From: Micromonospora sp. HM5-17
Lineage (GTDB): Bacteria; Actinomycetota; Actinomycetes; Mycobacteriales; Micromonosporaceae
Assembly (NCBI RefSeq): GCF_003762835.1
Contig: NZ_RJWA01000007.1
Span: 301,296-365,295, forward strand
Direction: 5' to 3'
Length of the DNA stretch: 64,000 nt
Part shown: in pieces, positions 1-7,738 of the stretch
Layout of the letters: every line of letters starts with the position of its first letter
Position numbering within the stretch: position 1 is the first letter of the stretch
Notes under the pieces: model-generated
The model's input: only the letters and a program-made list of their open reading frames with translations
Database searches by the model: none
Told to the model about the DNA's origin: nothing
Program-made: the position numbers and the translations under genes

Positions 1-446
1 ACGTGCAGGAGCTGGGCGCTGGTGCCCTCGTGCAGCGTCTCCCGACGGACCTGGGCGATCGCGGGTCGGGCCTTCTTCGCCAGCGCGGTCTGTTTGGCCT
101 CGTCGATGAGCTCCGGCGGGATCCAGTCCGGCTGGCTGATCAGCATTCTCCAGTTCCAGAGGTGCTTGGCGCGGGTGATGAACACCTCGGGGTGGTCGGA
201 CCACCAGAGCCCCTCCAGCGGTCCCACGACGAAATCCCGGCCCAGGAGGCGTTTCGCGGCGAACTTGATGGTGTAGGCGACGGCGTACAGGGCCTCGACG
301 GCGTGGGTGTAGTCGGCGCTGGTGTTGGGGTCACCGTGCCCGTCGACGGCGATGAACTGTTGCGCGGGCACCTCGACCAGTTCCCAGTCGGTGTTGGTCG
401 GCGCGTAGCAGTGCCTGAGCTCGCGCTTGACGTCGTACCGGGTCAT
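1..446 (-). CDS. GyrI-like small-molecule-binding domain protein (3' end outside window)
   Basis: Reading leftwards from an ATG at 446 gives MTRYDVKRELRHCYAPTN, and the frame stays open to the window edge, so the C-terminus is missing. The pattern 'VPAQQFIAVDGHGDPNTS' followed by 'AVEALYAVAYTIKF' is typical of the GyrI-like (SHS2/AraC-effector-binding) fold, which binds small hydrophobic or cationic ligands. It is preceded by and overlaps the PadR gene by four bases (ATGA, 443-446), so the two are probably co-transcribed and translationally coupled. GyrI-like proteins paired with PadR or MarR regulators often act in drug or stress sensing; that role is inference. The family assignment is fairly secure, the ligand unknown. 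Confidence 0.75.
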   Translation of the reverse strand, partial: MTRYDVKRELRHCYAPTNTDWELVEVPAQQFIAVDGHGDPNTSADYTHAVEALYAVAYTIKFAAKRLLGRDFVVGPLEGLWWSDHPEVFITRAKHLWNWRMLISQPDWIPPELIDEAKQTALAKKARPAIAQVRRETLHEGTSAQLLH

Positions 447-1030
447 GCCCGTCCTTCCTGTGCGGGGGAGTGGTGGGGTGGTGCGGTGCCGGGGGCGGCG
501 AGTTTCGTCCGGTAGGCGGTCAGCCACTGATGCTCGGCGGCGAGCTGATTCAGCGCGTAGTCGAAGATGGCGTGGACGAAGTCCGGGACGTCGGGTTGGG
601 CGTCGCGGGCCGCGGCGATGGCGGCGATCCGCTCCGCGAGAGCGGCGGCGCGCCGGGCGAGTGCGGCCTGGAGGCGGTCGGGCGGGATGACGGGTTGGTT
701 GGCCAGGCCGATCAGGAGGGGTGGAAACACCGGCCGGAGTTCGGCCACCGCCGCCTCGGCCGACCGGGCGCAGACCCGGCGTCCCTCGGCCGTCGGTCCG
801 TAGACCCGGCGAGCCCGTCCCCGGGCTGTGCCGGTGGGCTCGATCTCGGCGATCAGGCCACGGTCACGGAGCCGGGCCAGCAGGTAGTAGATCGAGCTGA
901 AGCCGATCTCGGTCCACTCCCGCATGCCGCGGGCATCGATGACCTCGTCGAGTTCGTAGCCGTGTCTCGGCTTCTCCACGAGCAGGCCGAGCAGGGTCAG
1001 CTCGGCGGGGGTCAGGTCTCCGGAGGGCAC
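443..1030 (-). CDS. PadR-family transcriptional regulator
   Basis: A 195-residue protein with an N-terminal winged helix ('LTLLGLLVEKPRHGYELDEVI' region, residues ~10-35, then 'FSSIYYLLARLRDRGLI') is diagnostic of PadR repressors. The C-terminal half ('AVAELRPVFPPLLIGLANQP' onward) is the helical dimerisation/effector domain seen in the longer PadR subfamily. The start is GTG at 1030, only five bases from a perfect palindrome at 1036-1053, with no room for a Shine-Dalgarno site, so a leaderless transcript is likely. It overlaps the downstream GyrI-like gene by ATGA. The adjacent palindrome suggests autorepression. Effector unknown. Confidence 0.88.
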   Translation of the reverse strand: MPSGDLTPAELTLLGLLVEKPRHGYELDEVIDARGMREWTEIGFSSIYYLLARLRDRGLIAEIEPTGTARGRARRVYGPTAEGRRVCARSAEAAVAELRPVFPPLLIGLANQPVIPPDRLQAALARRAAALAERIAAIAAARDAQPDVPDFVHAIFDYALNQLAAEHQWLTAYRTKLAAPGTAPPHHSPAQEGRA

Positions 1031-1035
1031 GCCGA

Positions 1036-1053
1036 TATTCTAGTACTAGAATA
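1036..1053. promoter_or_regulatory. Perfect 18-bp palindrome, candidate PadR operator overlapping the -10
   Basis: TATTCTAGTACTAGAATA is its own reverse complement and stands out as AT-rich in a GC-rich region. It lies directly upstream of the padR-like GTG. Read towards that gene, TAGAAT forms a plausible -10 hexamer with the GTG about seven bases downstream, so RNA polymerase and repressor would compete for the same bases and the mRNA would be leaderless. The palindrome is seen directly; protein binding is inference. Confidence 0.7.
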
Positions 1054-1179
1054 GTCTGGGCTCGTGCGGAGCCGGCCGAGCAGGGGTCGGGCGACCGGCG
1101 GCCGCAGGCCCGGGAGACGGCCGTGGCCGCCGACCCAGCCGGATCGGCGGCCACGGTGGCGGGCACCACCTCGCGGCGA

Positions 1180-1620
1180 TCAGGGTTTCGGGACGTTGAG
1201 GACCCGCTCCTGCACCGCCTCGACGTTGCCGGCGAAGTCCACGGCGAACCACCGCACCGTGGTCCGCGCGGTGATCGTGATGCGCTCCGGTCCCTCGCGG
1301 TACCCGGCGAAGCCGAGCTTCGGCGACGAGGTGGTCGGCTCGCTGCCGTCCAGGGTGTAGTAGATGTTCGCCGCCTCGCCGACGGAGAAGGTGAAGGTCG
1401 TGGTGCCCGGGCCCTTCGCCTTCACCACCAGCTCGGAGCGGGGCTTGGTCTGGTCCGCGGCGTACGCCTTGGCGACCTCGAGGATCGCGATCTGCCCACT
1501 GGAGAACTCCATCGCCTCCTCGTGCCCCTCGGCGAAGTCGGGCTGGAAGCCGACCGCCTCCCAGCGGTTGGTCGCCGCGTTCCATTTGTCGGCGCCGACC
1601 TCGACGAAGGTTGCGCGAAG
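1180..1620 (-). pseudogene. C-terminal remnant of a secreted enzyme (chitobiase-type C-terminal domain)
   Basis: Reading leftwards, about 145 residues look like real protein ('FVEVGADKWNAATNRWEAVG' to 'NVEAVQERVLNVPKP') and end at a proper stop at 1180. The stretch 'ANIYYTLDGSEPTT' is typical of the CHB_HEX_C-type beta-sandwich at the C-terminus of chitobiases, zinc carboxypeptidases and other actinobacterial exoenzymes. No credible start codon, signal peptide or catalytic domain precedes it; upstream codons turn into arginine/proline-rich noise. It is best read as the surviving tail of a larger secreted enzyme, possibly an M14 carboxypeptidase, whose 5' part was deleted. Confidence 0.6.
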
Positions 1621-1835
1621 TGTGTGGCGTGCCGCAGCACGTGTCAAGGATCGTGAATCCGTTACCGCATCAGGCGGTGACGGATCCGGGTCGGGGGCGT
1701 GCCCCCGCCGCGGGGCGTCGCCACGCCGCGCCGTGCGAGCGACCACCGCGGACCACCCCTGGCGCCGCTCGGCCTGCCCGCGCAACGCCGTTGCGGCTGG
1801 ATTATCGGACGCGTCGATCCCGAGAAGGGTCTGTT

Positions 1836-1855
1836 ACATTGCTGATATTCAATGT
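1836..1855. promoter_or_regulatory. Inverted repeat ACATTG-N8-CAATGT upstream of the LAL regulator
   Basis: The 308-bp stretch 1631-1938 has no gene. Its right half is AT-rich for this genome and contains six-base perfect arms (1836-1841 and 1850-1855) separated by eight bases, about 85 bp upstream of the LAL start. This is a reasonable operator or promoter-proximal site for that gene. No regulator can be assigned from sequence alone. Confidence 0.45.
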
Positions 1856-1938
1856 CATTTTTGACTGGCACCCGTGAGTTGTCGGCTAACATGCACCGGT
1901 GGATGTCGCTTCTCCTTCCGTCCCGGTAGTGCGTTGTC

Positions 1939-4815
1939 GTGATGATTCCCGTTGAGTTGCCACCCGTGTTGGCCGGGCGGGACAAGGAGCTGGCCGTGCT
2001 GCGCGCGGCTCTCGACGCCGCCAGCCAGGGTCGGGGATCGGTGCTCTGGGTGGAGGGTGAGGCGGGCATCGGCAAGTCCTCCCTGCTCGCCGCGGGACTC
2101 ACCGGCGGGGACGGCACCTGCGAGGTGCTGTGGGGGAGCGCGGACCAGCTGTCCCACCGCTTCCCGCTGCGGGTGATGCTCGACTGTCTCCAGGTGCGGC
2201 TGCGCTCACCGGACCCCCGACGGGCGCGGATCGCCGAGTTCCTGCGAGACCGGCGACCGGGGCTGTTCGCCGCGGACGACGTCAGCTACACCGCCACCGA
2301 GATGCTCGTGTCACTGGTCGACGAGCTGTGTACCGAGACCCCCACCGTACTCGTCCTGGACGATGTGCAGTGGGCCGACGAGGCGTCGTTGATGCTCTGG
2401 CACCGACTCGCCCTCACCGCCGAGGAACTTCCGCTGCTGCTGGTCAGCGCCACCCGTCCGGTGCCGTACCGGCAGGACGTTCAGACCCTGCGGGCGGCGA
2501 CGCTGCGCCGCGGCGGCACCCTGCTGTCGCTGGGCGCGCTCAGTGCGGACGACGTCCGTACCGTGGTCACCGGAGTGCTCAGGGCTCCCCCGGGCCCCGG
2601 GCTGAGTCGCCTGGTCGGGCGAGCCATGGGTAATCCGCTCTACCTGCGAGAACTGCTCGACGCCCTGATGCGGGGGCAGGCAACCGGCGCCGCGTTGGCC
2701 GAGGGCGAGCTTCCCGACGAGGTGCTCGAGCGCGTTCCGGCCTCCTTCGCTGACGCGCTGTCCGACCGGCTCAGCGTGGTGTCGGCACCGACCGCCCAGA
2801 TGTTGCGCACCGCGGCGCTGCTCGGCGGCGAGTTCGCCGTCACCGACCTTGCCGCACTGCTCCGCCGTACGGCGTCCGACCTGGCCGAGGGCCTGCAGGA
2901 CGCGGTCGCGGCGGGCCTGGTCGTCAGCGTCGGCGACCAGCTCGCCTTCCGGCACCCGCTGATCCGGCAGGCGCTCTACGACAGCATGCCGGCGGCGCTG
3001 CGCGCGGCGCTGCACTGCGAAGCGGCGCGGGCACTGGCGGCGGCCGGCGCCGAACCGCTGCGGGTGGCCCAGCAACTTCTGGCGGCCGGCCGCCCGGGTG
3101 ACGAGTGGGCGCGTGCCTGGGTGGTCGAGGCGGCACCGGCGTTGGCGGCGCGCGCCCCGGACATCGCGACCGAGCTGCTCCAACGGGAGCTGCAGGCGAG
3201 CCCACTCGATCGGGTTGACCAGGAAGCCCTGACCGTCCAGCTCGTCCGGGTGCTGTTCGGTGCCGGGCGGCATGCGGAGGCCGCCGACCGGGCCCGGCAG
3301 GCACTCACCATGGCGACCCGGCCGGAGCACCGGGCCGAGATGTCCTCGATCCTGGCCCGTACGCTGTTCGATCTGGGGCGCAACGAGGAGGCCGTGGACG
3401 TCGTGCGGTCCGCGCTCGGCCGCGCGGACGTACCGGCGGTGTGGCAGGCGCGCCTGCTGGCCTCGCTGTCGATGTTCGCCCGAGCCAGCACCGGTGATCT
3501 GGACACCGCCGACGACATCGCGCGCGAGGCGCTGCGGATCGGGGAGGAAACCGGGGACGCCTTCGCCACCGCCTACGCGTTGACCGACCTGTGGATGACC
3601 CACTCGGTGCGGCGCCACCACGACGCCGCCCTCGGCTACGCCGAGCGGGCGCTGGCCGTGCTGGACGAGGCGGCGGAGCACGCCGACCTGCGGGCGTTCG
3701 CCCTGGACGGTCGGATCTTCAGTCTGCAGAATCTCGGCCGGTGGTCGGAGGCGGAGGCGATCCTGCGCCGGACGCGCGCCCTGGCACAGCGAGCCGACGG
3801 GCCCGGCCGGGGGACGTCGGCGGTCACCGCGGCCGTGTTGCTCTACTGGCTCGGACAGTGGGACGACGCCCTGGCCGAACTCGGTGCCGTCGGTCCGGAC
3901 GCCACGGGTGTCACGTACGCCGGGCTCCGTGAGCGGGGGCCGGTGCTGCTCCGACACGGTGTCACCGCAATGATCGCCGGACACCGCGGTGACAGCGCCG
4001 CCGCGGCCGAGCACCTCCGGGCCGGCCACGCGCTTCCCGTCAGGACCGTCGCCGATCGGGAGAACCGCGACTTCCTGCTCGCTGCCGCAGCGCTCGCCGC
4101 CGAGCAGGAGGGAGAGCCGGCCCGGGCGCTGTCGCTGTTGTCGACACTCCTGGATCGCGCGCCCGGCGAGATGACCCTGCGCTACCAGTGGATGCCCGAG
4201 CTGGTTCGGCTCGCCCTGAGGGCCGACGACCGGGCGGTGGGGCGGGCGGCACTGCAGGCCTGCCAGGACGAGGCCAGGGCGGAGTCCCGGCCGGGGCGGG
4301 CCGCCGTGGCGGTGCGCCGGTGTCAGGGCCTGTTGGACGACGATCCCGGGCCGCTGCGGGAGGCGGTCGGGTACTACCGGTCGGTCGGCTCGCCGGTGGA
4401 GCTGGCCGAGACGCTGGAGGATCTGGCCGCGGTGCTCGCCCGGCGTGGCCAGCAGGCCGAGGCGCGGACGCTGCTCGGTGAGGCGATCGACCGGTACGGC
4501 GCCGTCGGCGCGGCGTGGGACATCCGCCGGGCCGAGGGGCGGCTCCGGCGCCACGGCGTACGGCGGGGTGTCCGTGGCCCTCGACCGGCCCGGGCGCGGG
4601 TCGGATGGGAGGCACTCACCCCGACCGAAACCCGGGTGGCCGTCCTGGTCGCCCAGGGACGCTCCACCCCGGACATCGCCAGGGAGCTGTATCTCTCCCG
4701 GCGTACCGTGCAGACCCACATCTCGCACGTGCTCGGCAAGCTCGGCGTGCGGAGCCGGGTGGAGATCGCGCGTGAGGCGTTGCGTCGCGAGAAGCTCTCC
4801 GACACCGGATCCTGA
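1939..4815 (+). CDS. LAL-type LuxR family transcriptional activator with AAA/NACHT-like ATPase domain
   Basis: This 958-residue protein has the full LAL layout. An N-terminal P-loop (GEAGIGKSS, residues ~40-48) and Walker B (VLVLDDVQWAD, ~136-146) belong to an AAA_16 ATPase. A long alpha-helical TPR-like middle follows (~350-870). The C-terminal LuxR helix-turn-helix reads 'LTPTETRVAVLVAQGRSTPD' then 'LYLSRRTVQTHISHVLGKLG'. The GTG at 1939 and ATG at 1942 are in frame and adjacent, so the exact start matters little. It is the first of three regulators bracketing the CIS locus, a position that LuxR regulators also take in Streptomyces CIS clusters, so I infer a role in switching on CIS expression. 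A hairpin follows its stop. Confidence 0.9.
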   Translation: MMIPVELPPVLAGRDKELAVLRAALDAASQGRGSVLWVEGEAGIGKSSLLAAGLTGGDGTCEVLWGSADQLSHRFPLRVMLDCLQVRLRSPDPRRARIAEFLRDRRPGLFAADDVSYTATEMLVSLVDELCTETPTVLVLDDVQWADEASLMLWHRLALTAEELPLLLVSATRPVPYRQDVQTLRAATLRRGGTLLSLGALSADDVRTVVTGVLRAPPGPGLSRLVGRAMGNPLYLRELLDALMRGQATGAALAEGELPDEVLERVPASFADALSDRLSVVSAPTAQMLRTAALLGGEFAVTDLAALLRRTASDLAEGLQDAVAAGLVVSVGDQLAFRHPLIRQALYDSMPAALRAALHCEAARALAAAGAEPLRVAQQLLAAGRPGDEWARAWVVEAAPALAARAPDIATELLQRELQASPLDRVDQEALTVQLVRVLFGAGRHAEAADRARQALTMATRPEHRAEMSSILARTLFDLGRNEEAVDVVRSALGRADVPAVWQARLLASLSMFARASTGDLDTADDIAREALRIGEETGDAFATAYALTDLWMTHSVRRHHDAALGYAERALAVLDEAAEHADLRAFALDGRIFSLQNLGRWSEAEAILRRTRALAQRADGPGRGTSAVTAAVLLYWLGQWDDALAELGAVGPDATGVTYAGLRERGPVLLRHGVTAMIAGHRGDSAAAAEHLRAGHALPVRTVADRENRDFLLAAAALAAEQEGEPARALSLLSTLLDRAPGEMTLRYQWMPELVRLALRADDRAVGRAALQACQDEARAESRPGRAAVAVRRCQGLLDDDPGPLREAVGYYRSVGSPVELAETLEDLAAVLARRGQQAEARTLLGEAIDRYGAVGAAWDIRRAEGRLRRHGVRRGVRGPRPARARVGWEALTPTETRVAVLVAQGRSTPDIARELYLSRRTVQTHISHVLGKLGVRSRVEIAREALRREKLSDTGS

Positions 4816-4817
4816 CG

Positions 4818-4835
4818 GCCCGGCCCATACCGGGC
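4818..4835 (+). terminator. Short hairpin after the LAL gene
   Basis: GCCCGG (4818-4823), a six-base loop, then CCGGGC (4830-4835) begin two bases after the stop codon. There is no T-tract, as is common in actinobacteria. Candidate intrinsic terminator. Confidence 0.45.
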
Positions 4836-4863
4836 GGACGAGACGCCGGTTCGGCGCTCCGAT

Positions 4864-4904
4864 CTCGCCGCCCCGGCCTCGCCGCCCCGGCCTCGGCGCT
4901 CCGG
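4864..4904. repeat. Tandem 14-bp repeat in the LAL-SARP spacer
   Basis: CTCGCCGCCCCGGC occurs twice back to back (4864-4877, 4878-4891), with a degenerate third copy to 4904. The rest of the 348-bp gene-free stretch 4816-5163 holds the LAL terminator, and near its right end the ribosome-binding sequence of the SARP gene. I see nothing else in it. Confidence 0.6.
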
Positions 4905-5163
4905 TCGAGACATCCGTTATCTGACGTACCGGAGCTGATGGCGCCGCTCGGTCGGCCCGCGGCGCGTGGGCACCGCGTCGGCACCATCGCCCGGTCGCGG
5001 GTCCGACCGGCGCGTGGCGCGGCGCGGGGGCCGGCGGTTGATCCAGCGGTGGTCGTGCCGTCGGGTGTGGTGTGCCGACTCGCGTCAACTGACCGATGTC
5101 CGCCGGGACTCGCCAGCCGAGGATCGGACCGACGACGGCGAGCGTGGGGGACAGGAGTCGGAG

Positions 5164-5982
5164 ATGGCATTGTCGGATCGCGAACCGGTTCAGGGATGGG
5201 CGGCCGTGCCGCCGGGGCCGTCGGCAGGATCGGGGCCCGCGGCTGCCGGCGCCCCGCTGGTGGTGCGCTGCTTCGGTGGGTTTCACCTCGAGATTCCGGG
5301 GCGGCGGCTGGACTGGGCGTCGGTGCGGCCGCGGGTCCGCGCGCTGCTGCGCTTCCTGGCCGCGCACGGTGGCCGGCCGGTGCACCGCGAGATCATCCTG
5401 GCGGCGCTCTGGCCGGAGTTACCGCTGCGGTCCGGCGTCCGGAACCTGCACGTGGGCGTCTCCATGCTCCGGGCGTTCCTCGAACCCGGGCTGCGGCGCG
5501 GTGAGTCCCGGTTCGTGCGGCGGGACGGCGAGTCCTACCTGCTCGCCCTGCCGCCCTCCGCGTACTGCGACGTGCGGTCGTTCGAGGAGGCGGTCGCGAC
5601 GTGGCGGCGCGCCGTCTGCACGGGGGATCGGGCGGTGGCGGTGGCGGCGCTGCGGGACGCGCTCGACCAGTACGGCGGTGACCTGCTGCCGGAGGATGGG
5701 CCGGCGGAGTGGGTGGTGCCCGAGCGTGACCGTTACCGGACGCTGGCGGCGGAGTCGGCGGCGACGCTCGCCGCGCTCGAACTGGAGGCGGGCCGGCTCA
5801 CGGCGGCGGTGACGGCGGCGCGGCGTGGACTGGAGCTCGACGGGTTCCGGGACGATGCGTGGCGGGTGCTGGCCGAGGCGCAGCAGCGTTCCGGTGACAC
5901 GGCGGCGTACGCGCGGACCCGCCGCGCGTACGCCCGGATGCTGCGCACGCTCGGGGTCGACGAACCGGCCCGGGTGGCGTGA
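5164..5982 (+). CDS. SARP-like (BTAD domain) transcriptional activator
   Basis: A 272-residue protein starting MALSDREP, chosen because GGACAGGAGTCGGAG precedes the ATG; the longer open frame upstream is not protein-like. Residues ~32-115 form an OmpR-like winged helix ('VVRCFGGFHLEIPGRRLDW', 'ALWPELPLRSGVRNLHVGVS'). Residues ~120-268 are the bacterial transcriptional activation domain ('ALDQYGGDLLPEDGPAEWVV', 'LELDGFRDDAWRVLAEAQQR'). Such proteins bind direct heptamer repeats spaced by one helical turn. A matching repeat lies at the far end of the CIS locus (31863-31881). The gene is convergent with the last CIS gene, with six bases between stops. Regulation of the CIS by this protein is inference. 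Confidence 0.88.
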   Translation: MALSDREPVQGWAAVPPGPSAGSGPAAAGAPLVVRCFGGFHLEIPGRRLDWASVRPRVRALLRFLAAHGGRPVHREIILAALWPELPLRSGVRNLHVGVSMLRAFLEPGLRRGESRFVRRDGESYLLALPPSAYCDVRSFEEAVATWRRAVCTGDRAVAVAALRDALDQYGGDLLPEDGPAEWVVPERDRYRTLAAESAATLAALELEAGRLTAAVTAARRGLELDGFRDDAWRVLAEAQQRSGDTAAYARTRRAYARMLRTLGVDEPARVA

Positions 5983-5988
5983 GAGCGG

Positions 5989-7146
5989 TCAGGGGCGGCG
6001 GAAGATCTCGATCTCGCCGATCGCCGTACGGCGCCCGGGCCCGCTGCCGTAGCTGTCCACGACGGTCAACCGGATCCTCACCACGTCCGCGACGACGTGG
6101 CGGAAGGTCTGTGGGCCGGCGCGGTCGGCGAGCCGCAGGGTCGTCCGCTCCGTGCCGGACCGGCTGGTCCAGAAGGTCAGTTCCAGCTCTGCCGGCCGGG
6201 CCTGGCGCAGGAACGCGTCCTGCTGCGCCGACACGCCGGTGTGGATGATCAGGTCGAGCAGCCGGAACGGGGTGGCGAAGGTGAGCTCGACGTACTCGCC
6301 GCGCCCGGCGCCGTCGGTGTCCGGAGCCCAGTAGCTGTTGCTGAGCCCGTCCGCGACCGACTCGGCCGGGTGGTTCCGTGCCTGGCTCGACGCGTGTACC
6401 GAGGTGGGGCTGACCGGTTGCGGGGTGGCGAGCCGGTCCCGTACCGCGTCGTCGACCCGGGAACCGAGCCGGAGGACGCCGTAGCCGAGGCCGGCGAGCA
6501 GGGCGGCGACGAGCAGCACGGTGGCGATCCGGTGCAGCACTCCCCAGCCGCCGGTGCGGCGCCGGAGCAGCCATCGTGCCCCGCGCCGCAGCGCCCGCCA
6601 GCACCGGCGCCACCACGACAGCCGGACCGCCGGGGCGGCCGAGGCGGCGTCGAGGGGCGTGCCGCATCGCCGGCAGAATCTCCGGTCCCGGGAGTTGCGG
6701 GTCGCGCAGACCGGGCAGACGAGGTCGCCGGGATGCTGATCCGCCGTGGGCGGACGCTGTCGTACCACGGGGCGGCGCGCCTGGGGCCGCGCGGGCTGGA
6801 CGGCCTCCACCGGTCCCGCCGCCGGGACCTCCGTGATCTCCGACCAGGTCGGATGGGCGGGTGCCGGGTCGGGGGTGACCGCCACCTCCCCGGGGCGGTC
6901 GGTCGTCGCCTCCGCCCGCTCGCCGGTGGCGCCCGTCTCGGGCGCCGCCGGGTGGACCGCCCCGATCCCCGGCTCGGCGGGGCGGGGCTCCGGTACGACG
7001 GTCGACGGTGGCGCGGGACGGGTCGGGGGCGCCGGCCGGGTGGGCGGGGGAGGATCCTCGGACTGTTCCCAGCCGAGGAAGGATCCGCAGACCGCGCAGA
7101 AGGTGCCGTCGGGTTCGGCCGGGGTGCATCGCTCACAGCGCGGCAT
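5989..7146 (-). CDS. CIS-associated zinc-ribbon membrane protein with C-terminal discoidin/NADase-type glycan-binding domain
   Basis: This 385-residue protein has two Cys4 zinc ribbons (CERCTPAEPDGTFCAVC at the N-terminus; CPVCATRNSRDRRFCRRC near residue 150). They are separated by a Pro-rich disordered stretch. A basic region and one transmembrane segment follow ('IATVLLVAALLAGLGYGVL', ~215-235). A C-terminal beta-sandwich of ~140 residues ('SSQARNHPAESVADGLSNSY', 'GEYVELTFATPFRLLDLIIH', ending 'RTAIGEIEIFRRP') resembles discoidin or NADase-type glycan-binding modules. Predicted topology puts zinc ribbons in the cytoplasm and the sugar-binding-like domain outside. It overlaps the preceding gpI-like gene by 14 bases and is the last gene of the structural operon, so it may tether or position the CIS at the membrane (inference). 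Confidence 0.72.
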   Translation of the reverse strand: MPRCERCTPAEPDGTFCAVCGSFLGWEQSEDPPPPTRPAPPTRPAPPSTVVPEPRPAEPGIGAVHPAAPETGATGERAEATTDRPGEVAVTPDPAPAHPTWSEITEVPAAGPVEAVQPARPQARRPVVRQRPPTADQHPGDLVCPVCATRNSRDRRFCRRCGTPLDAASAAPAVRLSWWRRCWRALRRGARWLLRRRTGGWGVLHRIATVLLVAALLAGLGYGVLRLGSRVDDAVRDRLATPQPVSPTSVHASSQARNHPAESVADGLSNSYWAPDTDGAGRGEYVELTFATPFRLLDLIIHTGVSAQQDAFLRQARPAELELTFWTSRSGTERTTLRLADRAGPQTFRHVVADVVRIRLTVVDSYGSGPGRRTAIGEIEIFRRP

Positions 7147-7708
7147 CGTCGTCCCCCGGTGCCTCATGGTCGTCGACGATGACCCGGACCGTGCACGGCA
7201 CGTGCGCCGGCCGGTTCGCCTCCACCAGCTCCCGGAGCCGGGCCAGCGGTACCCGATCGGGTTCGGACACCCGCACCGTGACCGTCAGGGCGAGCTCCTC
7301 GGTGCCCGGAAGCGGTCCGCCCGGGGTCGACGACCAGGCGGTACCGCCGTTCTCGGTGATCTCCGGCCGCACCCCGAACACCGTCCGCACCTGCTCCGCC
7401 AAACCGCGTGCCGTGCCGCGGGCCCGGTGCAGCGCCACCGCGTGGGCGACCGCCTCGCGGCGCTGCGGCAGCGTCCATCCCGGCGCCGTCTCGGCCGCCA
7501 GCCAACCGGCGAGCCAGTCGACGAAGTCGGCCGGGGCGAGCCGGGGGTCCAGGTAGGCGGCGAAATTGTCCAGGGTCGCGTGTACCGGGGCCAGCACCTC
7601 GTCGAAGGCGGCGAGCAGTCGTCCGGCGAACTCGTCGGTGCCGTAGATGGCCGGCAGCCGGCGGTGAAGCGGATGCGGTGTGCCGAGGCCCGGCACCGCG
7701 CCACGCAT
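7133..7708 (-). CDS. CIS baseplate protein, phage tail protein I-like
   Basis: A 191-residue protein with the gpI-like signature 'LHRRLPAIYGTDEFAGRLLA' followed by 'FVDWLAGWLAAETAPGWTLP' and 'ALHRARGTARGLAEQVRTVF'. This family completes the baseplate wedge in P2-like phages and in eCIS. Start ATG at 7708 is preceded by AAGGAGAG. It sits immediately downstream of the baseplate-J gene, as in phage operons. The wedge role follows from the family and position. Confidence 0.82.
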   Translation of the reverse strand: MRGAVPGLGTPHPLHRRLPAIYGTDEFAGRLLAAFDEVLAPVHATLDNFAAYLDPRLAPADFVDWLAGWLAAETAPGWTLPQRREAVAHAVALHRARGTARGLAEQVRTVFGVRPEITENGGTAWSSTPGGPLPGTEELALTVTVRVSEPDRVPLARLRELVEANRPAHVPCTVRVIVDDHEAPGDDDAAL

Positions 7709-7738
7709 GGGACTCTCCTTCCTCCGGCCGTGCCGGCC

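Noticed and set aside
2311..5385. 1024-codon open frame antisense to the LAL regulator and SARP
   Set aside because: Composition is Arg/Gly/Pro/His-rich with no domains, and it mirrors codon periodicity of the real genes on the other strand; typical high-GC shadow.
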